From assembly GCF_050157905.1 (NCBI RefSeq), contig NZ_JBKIWZ010000001.1, positions 310,001 to 374,000 on the forward strand: DNA of 64,000 nt, read 5' to 3'. This stretch comes from Pantoea sp050157905. GTDB taxonomy: Bacteria > Pseudomonadota > Gammaproteobacteria > Enterobacterales > Enterobacteriaceae. Shown here piece by piece: positions 35,085 to 44,546 of the stretch (position 1 is its first letter; each line of letters opens with the position of its first letter). The translations under genes were made by a program, and so were the position numbers. Under the pieces are notes generated by a model that saw nothing but the letters and a program-made list of their open reading frames with translations, was not told the DNA's origin and searched no databases.

Positions 35085-36449
35085 TCAGCAGCTGCCGAGC
35101 AGGGCTTCCAGCTCAGGGCGGCTGGTAACTTTACTGTCGATTTTGATGTAGGCACTTTTCTCTTCCGGCACGATAAATACGGAGTTAACGCCTTTCTGCG
35201 CTTTCAGGCGCTGCTCCAGATTCGGCAACGCCAGTGCCGCGTCACTCAGCACAATGCGCAGGCTGCTGACATAAGGCGGCTCCTGCATCGTCATGCTGAC
35301 AAACAGCCAGGCTGCCGCCACCATCGCGCCCAACAGAAAGACGGTCTGCGCATCGAAATGCCCAAATACCCAGCCGCCCATGCTGCCGCCTACCGCGACC
35401 CCCAGAAACTGGCTGGTGGAGTAAATACCCATCGCCGTGCCTTTGTAACCGGCAGGTGACTCTTTACTGATTAGCGAAGGGAGAATGGCTTCCATCAGGT
35501 TAAAGGCGAAGAAGAAGAGCTGAACACCCAGTACTAAAGTCCAGAAATGCCCCTCTGCGCCCCACAACACGATCTCAGCAATCACGATCATCCCGACGCA
35601 GCCGACAAACACGCGCTTCATGCGACGCTTCACTTCGGCATAGATGATGAACGGCACTACACCCGCAAAGGCGATCAGCATAGTGGAGAGGTAGATTTTC
35701 CAGTGTTCGGGCGCCGGAAAGCCCGCCTGCTCGAACTGACCCGGCAGAGCCACAAAGCTCGACATCAGCAGGACATGCAGGCAGAAAATCCCGAAATTCA
35801 GCTTCACCAGACGCGGATTGGCCAGCACTTTACGGAAGCTGCCTTTGACCATGCCGGACTCACGGTTCAGCACATGGTGGGAGGCGGAAGGCACCACCAG
35901 CAGCGTGATCACAATACCCAGTGAGGCCAGAATCGCAATCATCCAGAAGAGCGCATGCAGACCCAGCGCATGGGTCACAATCGGACCGACAACCATGGCA
36001 ATCGCGAACGTAATGCCAAAACTGATGCCGATAAACGCCATCGCTTTAGTGCGGTTCTGCTCGCGGGTTAAATCGGACAGGAGAGCCATGACGGCTGCGG
36101 CAATTGCCCCTGAGCCTTGCAACGCACGGCCCAGAATGATGCCCCAGATAGAGTCGGTGCTGGCAGCGATTACGCTGCCCAGTACAAACAGCAACAGCCC
36201 GCCAACGATCAGAGGCTTACGCCCGATGCGATCGGAGAGCAGACCAAAAGGGATCTGAAATATTGCCTGGGCAAGGCCATAAATGCCAATTGCCAGCCCG
36301 ATAAGGGCTTCACTTGCACCCTGTAATGCCATGCCATAAGTGGTCAGTACCGGCAGGACCATAAACATTCCCAGCATCCGCAGGGAAAAGACCGTACCGA
36401 GGCCCCATGTGGCACGCAGCTCCACCGGAGTCATTTTATTATCGTTCAT
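35085..36449 (-). CDS. yajR: MFS transporter YajR
   Basis: Proton-coupled drug/efflux-type major facilitator, 454 residues. Twelve helices occupy about residues 10-385, with motif A (GLLSDRIGRKPLI) near 70. A C-terminal ferredoxin-like YAM domain (about 388-454) is typical of YajR. The substrate is unknown. Confidence 0.95.
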   Translation of the reverse strand: MNDNKMTPVELRATWGLGTVFSLRMLGMFMVLPVLTTYGMALQGASEALIGLAIGIYGLAQAIFQIPFGLLSDRIGRKPLIVGGLLLFVLGSVIAASTDSIWGIILGRALQGSGAIAAAVMALLSDLTREQNRTKAMAFIGISFGITFAIAMVVGPIVTHALGLHALFWMIAILASLGIVITLLVVPSASHHVLNRESGMVKGSFRKVLANPRLVKLNFGIFCLHVLLMSSFVALPGQFEQAGFPAPEHWKIYLSTMLIAFAGVVPFIIYAEVKRRMKRVFVGCVGMIVIAEIVLWGAEGHFWTLVLGVQLFFFAFNLMEAILPSLISKESPAGYKGTAMGIYSTSQFLGVAVGGSMGGWVFGHFDAQTVFLLGAMVAAAWLFVSMTMQEPPYVSSLRIVLSDAALALPNLEQRLKAQKGVNSVFIVPEEKSAYIKIDSKVTSRPELEALLGSC

Positions 36450-36530
36450 TCCAACCTCTGTTAATGTGCTGCATTTATTCTAGGGGGCGGGGCAGGGCGG
36501 GTAAAACAATAGTTTTTAAGCAGTGGTAAC

Positions 36531-36558
36531 AAAAAGAAAGGGCGCGAAAATCGCGCCC
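36531..36558 (-). terminator. Terminator of the cyoABCDE operon
   Basis: On the minus strand GGGCGCGA (36558-36551), loop TTT, TCGCGCCC (36547-36540), then TTTCTTTTT. Confidence 0.85.
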
Positions 36559-36581
36559 TTTTCATGTCATTTCGGTGCCGG

Positions 36582-37469
36582 TTACCAGACGTAAGTCAGC
36601 AGGTCCTTCGACACGGGTGCCATCGAATCGACCGACATCATCACGCTCAGCGCGGTGATGGTGACGATTGAAAAGACAAACAGTTTACGCGCCCAGACAC
36701 GGTCATCCGCCGTTTTATAACCCGACAAGGCCATGCCCAGCCACCAGACGCTGACCGCAGCAGCCACTACCAGATATTTGTAGCCCGCGTAACCGCCCAG
36801 CGTCAGCATCAGCGTGGCAATCATAAACGCCAGGATATAGAGCGTAATATGATTTTTAGCCACCGAGATGCCTTTCACCACCGGCAGAACCGGGATGTTC
36901 GCGGCCTGGTAATCTTTAAAGCGGAAGATGGCAATCGCGTACGAATGCGGCATCTGCCACAGGCTAAAGATAGCCAGCAGGATTAACGCGCCTGCATCAA
37001 ACTGGTTGGAGACGGCGCAGTAGCCGATAACCGGCGGCGCAGCACCCGACAGACTGCCAATCAGCGTGCCGTAAACGGAGTGACGCTTCATGTAGAGGCT
37101 GTAAATACCCACGTAAACCACGAAGCCCATTACCGCCAGCCACATGGCCAGCGGATTAGCACCGAAGTAGAGCAACGCAAAGCCAGCAATACCCAGCACA
37201 GTGGCGTAAACCAGGCTTACTTTCGCGGAGATGAGGCCTTTTACCAGCACCCGATTCCTGGTTCTCTCCATCTTGATGTCAATGTCGCGGTCGATCACGT
37301 TGTTGAAAACACAACCGGATGCAACCACCAGTGACACGCCCACCAGGGTGATGAGAAACAGGGCGTAATCCGTGTTGCCTTTAGAGGCCAACAGGAATCC
37401 GCCGATCACAGAAATTAAATTCCCGAAAATAATTCCTGGTTTTGTAACTTGCAGGTATTGCTTAAACAT
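36582..37469 (-). CDS. cyoE: Protoheme IX farnesyltransferase
   Basis: Converts heme B to heme O for cytochrome bo, using farnesyl diphosphate. UbiA-family membrane enzyme with the Asp-rich motif NNVIDRDIDIKMERTRNR near residue 60 and the second motif in DYQAANIPVLP. It has 295 residues and about 8-9 helices. Last gene of cyoABCDE, 13 bases after cyoD. Confidence 0.98.
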   Translation of the reverse strand: MFKQYLQVTKPGIIFGNLISVIGGFLLASKGNTDYALFLITLVGVSLVVASGCVFNNVIDRDIDIKMERTRNRVLVKGLISAKVSLVYATVLGIAGFALLYFGANPLAMWLAVMGFVVYVGIYSLYMKRHSVYGTLIGSLSGAAPPVIGYCAVSNQFDAGALILLAIFSLWQMPHSYAIAIFRFKDYQAANIPVLPVVKGISVAKNHITLYILAFMIATLMLTLGGYAGYKYLVVAAAVSVWWLGMALSGYKTADDRVWARKLFVFSIVTITALSVMMSVDSMAPVSKDLLTYVW

Positions 37470-37482
37470 TACGTGTGACTCT

Positions 37483-37812
37483 TTAGTGAGGCATCATGTT
37501 GTAGTTGAGGTTCCACATGATCCACAGTGAGCCTACTACGACAATCAGGATGATGATGGCCGAGAAAACAATGGCTACCATGTTCCAGCCACCCTCAGAT
37601 TTGCTGTCTAAGTGCAGGAAGTAAACCAGGTGCACCAGCACCTGAATGACTGCACATACCAGAACAACACCAAGGATAGTACCGTGAGATGCACTGCCAT
37701 CCATTACCATCCAGAACGGGATCGCCGTCAGGATGATAGAGAGGATGAAGCCGATCATGTAGGACTTCACGCTACCGTGTGAAGCGCCATGTTCGTTAAC
37801 AGAATGACTCAT
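37483..37812 (-). CDS. cyoD: Cytochrome bo oxidase subunit IV
   Basis: 109-residue three-helix subunit that stabilises the oxidase. ATG 37812 (MSHSVNEHGASHGSVK) shares one base with the cyoC stop; the open frame extends upstream but that part is a shadow of cyoC. The His-containing VLVHLVYFLHLD motif is present. Confidence 0.97.
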   Translation of the reverse strand: MSHSVNEHGASHGSVKSYMIGFILSIILTAIPFWMVMDGSASHGTILGVVLVCAVIQVLVHLVYFLHLDSKSEGGWNMVAIVFSAIIILIVVVGSLWIMWNLNYNMMPH

Positions 37813-38429
37813 TACATGGCTCCCATCAGGTAAACAACGGTGAAGACGCAAATCCAGACCACGTCCAGGAAGTGCCAGAACAGGCTCAGGCACATGATAC
37901 GGGTGCGGTTAGTCGCGTTCAGGCCACGTTTGGAAATCTGGAACATCAGAACCAGCATCCAGATCAGGCCGGAGGTCACGTGCAGACCGTGGGTGCCGAC
38001 TAGCGTAAAGAAGCCAGACAGGAAGCCGCTGCGATCCGGACCAAAGCCTTCGGCAATCAGGTGATGGAATTCATAGATTTCCATTCCGATGAAGCCCAGA
38101 CCAAACAGGAAGGTCAGCGCCAGCCAGCCGATAACGGCCCCTTTTTGCTCCTTGTTCATGGAGATAACAGCCATACCGTAAGTGATCGAACTCAGCAGCA
38201 GCAGGGCGGTTTCTACCAGAACAAATGGCAGCTCAAAGATATCTTTACCTGCCGGGCCACCGGCAGTGTTGTTGACCATGACAGCATAGGTCGCAAACAG
38301 GGTTGCGAAGATAATGCAGTCACTCATCAGGTAGATCCAGAAGCCAAAGACTTTATTGGCTCCTGCATCGTGATGCCCATGCTCCGCATGGGCGTCGTGG
38401 TGATGTTTAATCAGAGTTTCAGTTGACAT
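37812..38429 (-). CDS. cyoC: Cytochrome bo oxidase subunit III
   Basis: 205-residue, five-helix subunit without redox centres. A His-rich N-terminus (HHHDAHAEHGHHDAG) precedes the helices; the family motif GTHGLHVTSGLIWM is near residue 143. It overlaps both cyoB and cyoD by one base. Confidence 0.98.
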   Translation of the reverse strand: MSTETLIKHHHDAHAEHGHHDAGANKVFGFWIYLMSDCIIFATLFATYAVMVNNTAGGPAGKDIFELPFVLVETALLLLSSITYGMAVISMNKEQKGAVIGWLALTFLFGLGFIGMEIYEFHHLIAEGFGPDRSGFLSGFFTLVGTHGLHVTSGLIWMLVLMFQISKRGLNATNRTRIMCLSLFWHFLDVVWICVFTVVYLMGAM

Positions 38430-40411
38430 TATTTCAGACCTGCTTTGCTGATTTCGTCAAAGTGCTGGTTTTCAATCTTCTGAACTTCAGCAACCGGAAC
38501 GTAGTAATCCACGTCTTCGTCGAAGCTCTTCACGATCCAGGTAACGATCATGCCGAGGAATGAAAGACCCGCCATCCACCAGATATGCCAGATCAGCGCG
38601 AAACCCATCACCGTTGCGAATGCGCAGATGACGATAGCGGCACCGCTGTTTTTCGGCATATGAATTTCTTCGTACGATGCCGGCTGTTTGTACGCTTCGC
38701 CTTTCTCTTTCATTTCCCAGAAAGCGTCGCGCTCATGCACATGTGGGATAACAGCAAAGTTATAGAACGGTGGTGGTGAAGAGGTTGCCCACTCCAGCGT
38801 ACGACCGCCCCACGGGTCACCGGTCAGATCGCGGTTCTGATGACGGTCACGGACCGACACATAGAACATGGTCAGCTGACACAGGATACCCAGTGCAATC
38901 AGACCCGCACCGACCGCAGCCACCACCAGCAGAGAGTGGAACTGTGGATCGATATTCTGGCTCAGACGACGGGTCATACCCATGAAGCCCAGTGCGTACA
39001 GCGGCATAAAGGCAACGAAGAAACCAATAATCCAGAACCAGAAGGCGCGCTTGCCCCAGGTTTCGTTCAGGGTAAAGCCGAACGCTTTCGGGAACCAGTA
39101 GGTCACGCCCGCCATACAACCGAAGACCACACCACCGATAATAACGTTATGGAAGTGCGCAATCAGGAACAGACTGTTGTGCAGAATAAAGTCAGCACCC
39201 GGAACGGCCAGCAGAACCCCGGTCATTCCCCCAACGGAGAAGGTTACCAGGAAGCCAACGGTCCACAGCATGGCAGAGTGCATCTGAATGCGGCCCTGGT
39301 ACATGGTGAACAGCCAGTTAAAGATTTTAACGCCGGTCGGAATTGCGATGATCATCGTCATGATACCGAAAAAGGCGTTAACGTTGGCACCCGCACCCAT
39401 GGTGAAGAAGTGGTGCAGCCAGACGATGAACGACAGGACGGTAATGGCGATAGTCGCCCAGACCAGAGAGGTATAACCAAACAGACGTTTTTTGGAGAAG
39501 GTCGCGGTAATTTCTGCGAACACACCAAACACCGGCAGTACCAGGATATACACTTCCGGATGGCCCCAGACCCAGATCAGGTTGACGTACATCATCATGT
39601 TCCCGCCCATTTCATTGGTGAAGAAATGGAAGCCGAGATAACGATCAAGGGTCAACAGCGCCAGGGTCACGGTCAGAACCGGGAACGCAGCGATGATCAG
39701 GACGTTGGTGCACAGCGCGGTCCAGGTGAAGACCGGCATTTTGAACAGGCTCATGCCTGGCGCACGCATCTTCAGGATAGTCACGAAGAAGTTAATACCG
39801 GTTAAGGTCGTACCAATACCTGAGAGCTGAAGGCTCCAGATCCAGTAATCGACCCCGACCCCGGGACTGTACTCCGCACCGGAGAGCGGCGGATAGGCCA
39901 GCCAGCCGGTCTGTGCGAACTCGCCCACACCCAGAGAAATGTTAACCAGGATCACACCGACCGCAGTAAACCAGAAGCTCAGGTTGTTCAGGAACGGGAA
40001 CGCAACGTCGCGTGCACCAATCTGCAACGGAACGGCGATGTTCATCAGGCCAACCACGAAAGGCATCGCCACGAAGAAGATCATAATCACGCCGTGCGCG
40101 GTAAAGATCTGGTCGTAGTGGTGCGGTGGCAGAATGCCCGCTTCACCGGCCGAAGCCATAACCTGTTGGGTACGCATCATGATGGCATCGGCGAAACCAC
40201 GCAGCAGCATGACGAACGCCATGATGACATACATGATACCCAGGCGTTTGTGGTCGACTGACGTCAGCCATTCAGACCACAGATATTTCCACTTACCAAA
40301 ATAGGTGAGCGCAGCGACCAGCGCCAGACCACCTAAGATGATAGCGGCGACCGTGACCATGATAATCGGCTCATGGTACGGCACTGCATCCAGTGTTAAT
40401 TTTCCGAACAT
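38429..40411 (-). CDS. cyoB: Cytochrome bo oxidase subunit I
   Basis: Catalytic subunit: ubiquinol oxidation at the heme b-heme o3/CuB centre with proton pumping. It has 660 residues and about 15 helices. Heme b ligand His lies in the FTAHGVIMIF motif; CuB ligands are in WGHPEVYILVLP (His-Glu-Val-Tyr) and WLHHFFT; the heme o3/b ligands are in LIAHFHNVIIGG. Confidence 0.99.
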   Translation of the reverse strand: MFGKLTLDAVPYHEPIIMVTVAAIILGGLALVAALTYFGKWKYLWSEWLTSVDHKRLGIMYVIMAFVMLLRGFADAIMMRTQQVMASAGEAGILPPHHYDQIFTAHGVIMIFFVAMPFVVGLMNIAVPLQIGARDVAFPFLNNLSFWFTAVGVILVNISLGVGEFAQTGWLAYPPLSGAEYSPGVGVDYWIWSLQLSGIGTTLTGINFFVTILKMRAPGMSLFKMPVFTWTALCTNVLIIAAFPVLTVTLALLTLDRYLGFHFFTNEMGGNMMMYVNLIWVWGHPEVYILVLPVFGVFAEITATFSKKRLFGYTSLVWATIAITVLSFIVWLHHFFTMGAGANVNAFFGIMTMIIAIPTGVKIFNWLFTMYQGRIQMHSAMLWTVGFLVTFSVGGMTGVLLAVPGADFILHNSLFLIAHFHNVIIGGVVFGCMAGVTYWFPKAFGFTLNETWGKRAFWFWIIGFFVAFMPLYALGFMGMTRRLSQNIDPQFHSLLVVAAVGAGLIALGILCQLTMFYVSVRDRHQNRDLTGDPWGGRTLEWATSSPPPFYNFAVIPHVHERDAFWEMKEKGEAYKQPASYEEIHMPKNSGAAIVICAFATVMGFALIWHIWWMAGLSFLGMIVTWIVKSFDEDVDYYVPVAEVQKIENQHFDEISKAGLK

Positions 40412-40415
40412 CGTA

Positions 40416-41342
40416 TTATTCCTCGGCTCCCGCGGAAGCGGTGTGACTCATGTCCATACCTTCATGCTGTGGCATGTCCATTTTCCCGTGGCTCATCTTG
40501 AACTTGTCGATGACTTGCATGAACAGTTTCGGATCAGCTGAAGAGAAATATTCCACCGGGTGATTTTCGCTTGGCACAGCCACTTTCTCGAAATCATCCA
40601 TGGTGGTCAGCGTGTTAGGGGCTGCTTTAACTTTAGCCACCCACTGCTGGAATTCCGCATCGTCTTTAGTTGCAATGGCTTTAAACTTCATGCCAGAGAA
40701 ACCACGACCACTGAAGTTCGCAGAGATACCGTCGAAAGTTCCCGGCTCATTCGCAATCAGATGCAGCTTAGTCTGCATACCGGCCATCGCATAGATCTGG
40801 CTGCCGAGCGTTGGGATGAAGAAAGAGTTCATGACGGAGTTAGAGGTGATTTTGAAGTTCACCGGAGTATTTGCCGGGAAGGCAATCTGGTTCACGGTCG
40901 CAATACCCTGTTCCGGGTAAATGAACAACCATTTCCAGTCCAGTGCAACCACATCGATCTCAACCGGCTTCACATCGGATTGCAGCGGTTTGCTGGGCTC
41001 CAGTGCATGGGTCGATTTCCAGGTCAGCACGCTGAGGAAGAGAATGATCAGGATCGGAATGGTCCAGACCACGGCTTCCACTTTGTTAGAGTGTGACCAG
41101 TTGGGGCTGTACTTCGCATTTGTGTTGGATGCCCGATACTTCCAGGCAAACACCACGGCCATCAGGACTGCGGGAATCACGACGATCAACATCAGGCCAA
41201 AGGCAGTCAGTATCAGCGAACGTTGCTCCAGTGCAATCTGTCCTTTGGGATTTAACAATGCACTATCGCAGCCACTCATTAATAAAGTGCCTGCAATTAA
41301 TGACAAAATCCCCAAACTTTTATTGTATTTACTGAGTCTCAT
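40416..41342 (-). CDS. cyoA: Cytochrome bo oxidase subunit II
   Basis: Lipoprotein subunit II, 308 residues. The signal peptide ends in lipobox MSGC (Cys near 25), followed by two helices and a cupredoxin-like periplasmic domain that lacks CuA ligands, as expected for quinol oxidases (DWKWLFIYPEQGIATVN). First gene of cyoABCDE, four bases before cyoB. Confidence 0.98.
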   Translation of the reverse strand: MRLSKYNKSLGILSLIAGTLLMSGCDSALLNPKGQIALEQRSLILTAFGLMLIVVIPAVLMAVVFAWKYRASNTNAKYSPNWSHSNKVEAVVWTIPILIILFLSVLTWKSTHALEPSKPLQSDVKPVEIDVVALDWKWLFIYPEQGIATVNQIAFPANTPVNFKITSNSVMNSFFIPTLGSQIYAMAGMQTKLHLIANEPGTFDGISANFSGRGFSGMKFKAIATKDDAEFQQWVAKVKAAPNTLTTMDDFEKVAVPSENHPVEYFSSADPKLFMQVIDKFKMSHGKMDMPQHEGMDMSHTASAGAEE

Positions 41343-41391
41343 TTAACGACCTCAATGACAAAGGGCTCTATTGTCGTTTAAGTGTGCGCGC

Positions 41392-41420
41392 ATTTTACGG
41401 GAAGGTTTATGCAGTGTAAA
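41392..41420 (-). promoter_or_regulatory. Sigma-70 promoter of the cyo operon
   Basis: On the minus strand -35 TTTACA (41420-41415) and -10 TAAAAT (41397-41392) are separated by exactly 17 bases, about 50 bases upstream of the cyoA ATG. Confidence 0.75.
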
Positions 41421-41434
41421 CCAGCTTAAGGATG

Positions 41435-41493
41435 TGTCAGATGCGTGTTGACACCTTTTGCTAGGGGTGTCACAGATGTTGCGTCAGGTGACA
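41435..41493. promoter_or_regulatory. Cluster of TGTCA/TGACA half-sites upstream of cyoA
   Basis: Half-sites at 41435 (TGTCA), 41449 (TGACA), 41468 (TGTCA) and 41489 (TGACA). The middle pair forms TGACACC(N10)GGTGTCA; the last pair forms TGTCAC(N14)GTGACA. They lie just upstream of the -35 hexamer, consistent with activator or repressor sites. The protein is unknown. Confidence 0.4.
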
Positions 41494-41726
41494 AATAGTT
41501 AACGCAGACAAGCAGTTGGCACCAATATAACAAAAACCAATAAAAGCTACGGCTGAAAAATCAGGGAAAGGAATAACCCTTACTTTTAACTCCCAAATAT
41601 TTAACAAGTCTGCATCATTTGTGTGATGAAATTTAACCAAAGTAATTGCTCACCGGTTTTTAGTATTCAGTCTGTGTCTCCTCAGGTCATATTGCTATTT
41701 TTTAAAAATAACACGCGATGATAAAT

Positions 41727-41767
41727 GATCGGGGTTTATTCGTCTGTCAAAAAAATAAACCCCGATC
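41727..41767 (-). terminator. Stem-loop downstream of ampG
   Basis: Perfect 12-bp arms GATCGGGGTTTA (41727-41738) and TAAACCCCGATC (41756-41767) with a 17-base loop, 20 bases past the ampG stop. Probable end of the yajG-ampG transcript, insulating cyo. Confidence 0.7.
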
Positions 41768-41787
41768 GGTCAACCTATCGATTTCGC

Positions 41788-43278
41788 TTAAGCGTCAGAT
41801 GCAGGGTGCACAGGCGTTTTTTTCAGCGCCCGGTAGTCCAGCAACACGCCAGCCAGCACCGCCAGCAGGGCGAGTGTCATGCCCAGCTCAAACAGATGCG
41901 TCAGCCACGATGAAAGCGCCGTCCATCCCAGCGCATCCATTGCCAGCGCCACCAGCCAGATCGCCAGAATACCGCACCCGGCTACAAACAGACGATTCGT
42001 CCAGCGATAGCCATGAGGATAGTAGCTGCGCGTGAGGAATTTGCCACTCCGCTCCACCTGATTCAGCGTCTGACGGCAAAACAGCAGCAGCAGCAAGCCC
42101 GGCAGACCGGCCACCACCGTAAAAGCATAAAAGGTCGGCCAGCCCCACAGCTCAACCAGCCAGCCCGCTGCCGGGCCGACATAGACCCTGCCCACCGCCG
42201 AGAGTGCTGAGAGCAGCGCAAACTGGGTTGCCGAAAACGATTTGTTACACAACGTCATCAATAAAGCGACAAAGGCCGCGGTGCCCATTCCGCCACAGAG
42301 ATTTTCAACGAAGACCGCGCTGGCCATACTCCACAGTTGTTTGTCCGTCACCGCCAGCAGCCAGTAGCCAAAGTTTGACGCCGCCTGCAGCACGCCAAAA
42401 ATCAGCAGCGCGCGGAACAGGCTCAGTCGCTGCATCAGCACGCCGCCATACAGGGCGCCGATAATTGTCGCCAGCAGACCCAGGGTTTTGTTGACCAGGC
42501 CGACGTCTCCGGCGTTGAAGCCGACACCGCGAATCAGAAAAGTTGTGGTCAGCGAGGCGGCGAAGGCATCGCCCAGCTTGTAAAGGATAATCAGGGTGAT
42601 CAACAGCCACGCATTGTTGCGCTGGAAGAAATCCGTCAGGGGGTCGACGACCGCCTGACGAAGTGAATGGGGCGTTGAGATGCGCGTATCCGGCTCGCTG
42701 GCCATGAGCGTTGCGATAATCCCAGGCACCATCATCAGCGCCATCAGCCAGTAGGTTGCCTGCCAGCCCAGATAACGGTCAGCCAGCCACAGCGCCAGTC
42801 CGCCAGAAATCAGCATCGCCAGCCGGTAACCCAGCACGGTGATTGCCGCGCCACTGCCGCGCTCCTCCGGCGGCAGGATGTCCGTTTTCCAGGCGTCAAA
42901 CACGATATCCTGCGAGGCGGAACAGAAGGCGATGAGCACCGCCAGCGCGGCCATCAGGGTGAGATCGCGCGTGGGCTGCAGAAAGCCCATGGCGAGGATT
43001 CCGCCTGCCAGCGCCAGCTGACTAATCAGCAGCCAGCCGCGACGCCGGCCCAGAAACGGCGGCGTGTAGCGGTCCATCATTGGCGACCAGAGAAATTTAA
43101 AAACATAGGCCTGGCCGACCAGCGAAAAGAAACCGATGGTTTTCAGATCGACATTATCCACCGTCATCCATGCCTGTAACGTGCCTGATGTCAGTGCCAG
43201 GGGCAGTCCGGATGCGAAACCGAGGAGTAACAATACGGCGGCGTTTTTCTGGCGGAAGAGGCGAAGATAGTGATTCAT
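41788..43278 (-). CDS. ampG: Muropeptide permease AmpG
   Basis: Inner-membrane importer of anhydro-muropeptides released from the cell wall; it feeds recycling and, in species with AmpC, beta-lactamase induction. It has 496 residues and 14 predicted helices. LLGFASGLPLALTSGTLQAW and QDIVFDAWKTDILP are strongly conserved. ATG 43278 is chosen because AGGA lies 6 bases upstream; ATG 43284 is too close to that site. Confidence 0.97.
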   Translation of the reverse strand: MNHYLRLFRQKNAAVLLLLGFASGLPLALTSGTLQAWMTVDNVDLKTIGFFSLVGQAYVFKFLWSPMMDRYTPPFLGRRRGWLLISQLALAGGILAMGFLQPTRDLTLMAALAVLIAFCSASQDIVFDAWKTDILPPEERGSGAAITVLGYRLAMLISGGLALWLADRYLGWQATYWLMALMMVPGIIATLMASEPDTRISTPHSLRQAVVDPLTDFFQRNNAWLLITLIILYKLGDAFAASLTTTFLIRGVGFNAGDVGLVNKTLGLLATIIGALYGGVLMQRLSLFRALLIFGVLQAASNFGYWLLAVTDKQLWSMASAVFVENLCGGMGTAAFVALLMTLCNKSFSATQFALLSALSAVGRVYVGPAAGWLVELWGWPTFYAFTVVAGLPGLLLLLFCRQTLNQVERSGKFLTRSYYPHGYRWTNRLFVAGCGILAIWLVALAMDALGWTALSSWLTHLFELGMTLALLAVLAGVLLDYRALKKTPVHPASDA

Positions 43279-43335
43279 GCGCATCCTGCAGATAACAAAT
43301 TGCCCTGCGCAAGGCAGGGCAGAGAAGAGAGGGTA

Positions 43336-43914
43336 TTAACGGGCGTTCTGTTTGATGAAGTCGTTGACGCTGGTGTCCTGCGCCATATCGGCGATCACGT
43401 CACTCATCGTGGCATTCACGGCGTTGGTAATCTTCTGGTTACTGGCGTTAAACGCGCCCTCTACGCTGTAAGTCTGGCGGTAGTTTTTAACCTGCTTGTT
43501 GCCGTTTTTAGCGGTGGCAATAATAGAAATGTCCGCTTTGGTGGTAATGCTGTAGCGCACATTGCCCTGCGTCACATCGGCATAAAGGTTGTTGACCACA
43601 ATCTGCAGATCGACCGCGCCATCAGGACCAATCATATAACCACGCGCAGTCATCTGCTTCTCCAGAACTTCCTGCAGCAGGAAACGCAGATCGCGCGATG
43701 GCGTTAAGGTCACTAACTGACCATCACGGTTTACTTTTGCCAGCGCCTGATCTTTGCGCTGGTCTGCACCGTTGATGCTGACAGTCACACCCATCAGGCC
43801 CGGATCCTGCTGAGGTAACTCAATTTTAGGCTGAATGTTCAAGGTGGTATTGCTGGTTGCACAGCCGGCTAAAACAAACGCAGCCAACAGAGGGAATAAC
43901 AGTTTTTTCAACAT
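43336..43914 (-). CDS. yajG: Lipoprotein YajG
   Basis: Outer-membrane-type lipoprotein of unknown function, 192 residues. ATG 43914 begins a signal peptide with lipobox LAGC (Cys near 18). The next gene on the strand is ampG, 57 bases away, and in E. coli yajG-ampG is likewise paired. An in-frame ATG 17 codons upstream is unlikely. Confidence 0.95.
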   Translation of the reverse strand: MLKKLLFPLLAAFVLAGCATSNTTLNIQPKIELPQQDPGLMGVTVSINGADQRKDQALAKVNRDGQLVTLTPSRDLRFLLQEVLEKQMTARGYMIGPDGAVDLQIVVNNLYADVTQGNVRYSITTKADISIIATAKNGNKQVKNYRQTYSVEGAFNASNQKITNAVNATMSDVIADMAQDTSVNDFIKQNAR

Positions 43915-44198
43915 ACTTTTTCTCGTAGATGTCAGGGGTTGGTTTGCAAAAACTGCGGCCATCATAGCATTGCCCGGCAGTGAAAAAAGCCCCGCGACAG
44001 GTGAAATTGTGTCTGAAATCGTTTTAAAAGGCCCTGCCGCAGACGGGTTTGCGGTTCATTCAAGGTGGGTTATGATGCGCGCCGTTAACGTGCAGATCAC
44101 AAATGAAAAATTTACCCTCTGCTGACGGGTAAGCGCACAAAAAGCAACTAAGATTGAATGAGATGGGGCACTGCGCTCGCCATTGAGGAGTAATAGCC

Positions 44199-44513
44199 AT
44201 GATTCGCGAACAAATAGAAGAAAAGCTGCGTGTGGCGTTTCAGCCAGCTCATCTGGAAGTCCATGACGAAAGTTATCGACATAATGTGCCCGCCGGGTCT
44301 GAAAGCCATTTTAAAGTTGTTATCGTCAGCGATTGCTTTGCGGGCCAGCGTTTTCTGGCACGTCACCGCCTGATTTACGGTGAACTGGCAGCAGAATTAG
44401 CGGGCAGCGTACATGCTCTGGCCCTGCATACCTACACACTGAAAGAGTGGGACGGATTACAGGACACGGTACTGGCTTCGCCTAACTGCCGTGGTGCCGG
44501 CACACTCGCCTGA
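44199..44513 (+). CDS. bolA: BolA family regulator
   Basis: 104-residue protein induced in stationary phase and stress in E. coli; it binds iron-sulfur glutaredoxins and DNA. The helix-turn-helix-like class II KH fold is seen in HFKVVIVSDCFAGQRFLARHRLIYGEL, and conserved His residues are present. A ribosome site TGAGGAG lies upstream. Divergent from yajG. Confidence 0.97.
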   Translation: MIREQIEEKLRVAFQPAHLEVHDESYRHNVPAGSESHFKVVIVSDCFAGQRFLARHRLIYGELAAELAGSVHALALHTYTLKEWDGLQDTVLASPNCRGAGTLA

Positions 44514-44526
44514 TTCCCGGTCTGTT

Positions 44527-44546
44527 AAACGGCCTGCGGGCCGTTT
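44527..44546 (+). terminator. Stem-loop after bolA
   Basis: AAACGGCC (44527-44534), loop TGCG, GGCCGTTT (44539-44546), 13 bases past the stop; the T run is short. Confidence 0.65.

Larger units (their letters stand above)
41343..41787. other. AT-rich regulatory gap between ampG and cyoA
   Basis: 445 bases without a gene. It carries the cyo promoter (41392-41420), a cluster of TGTCA/TGACA half-sites (41435-41493), long AT-rich tracts with TTTAAC elements and the ampG-proximal stem-loop (41727-41767). ArcA/Fnr control is known for cyo in E. coli, but I cannot assign sites with confidence. Confidence 0.6.
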
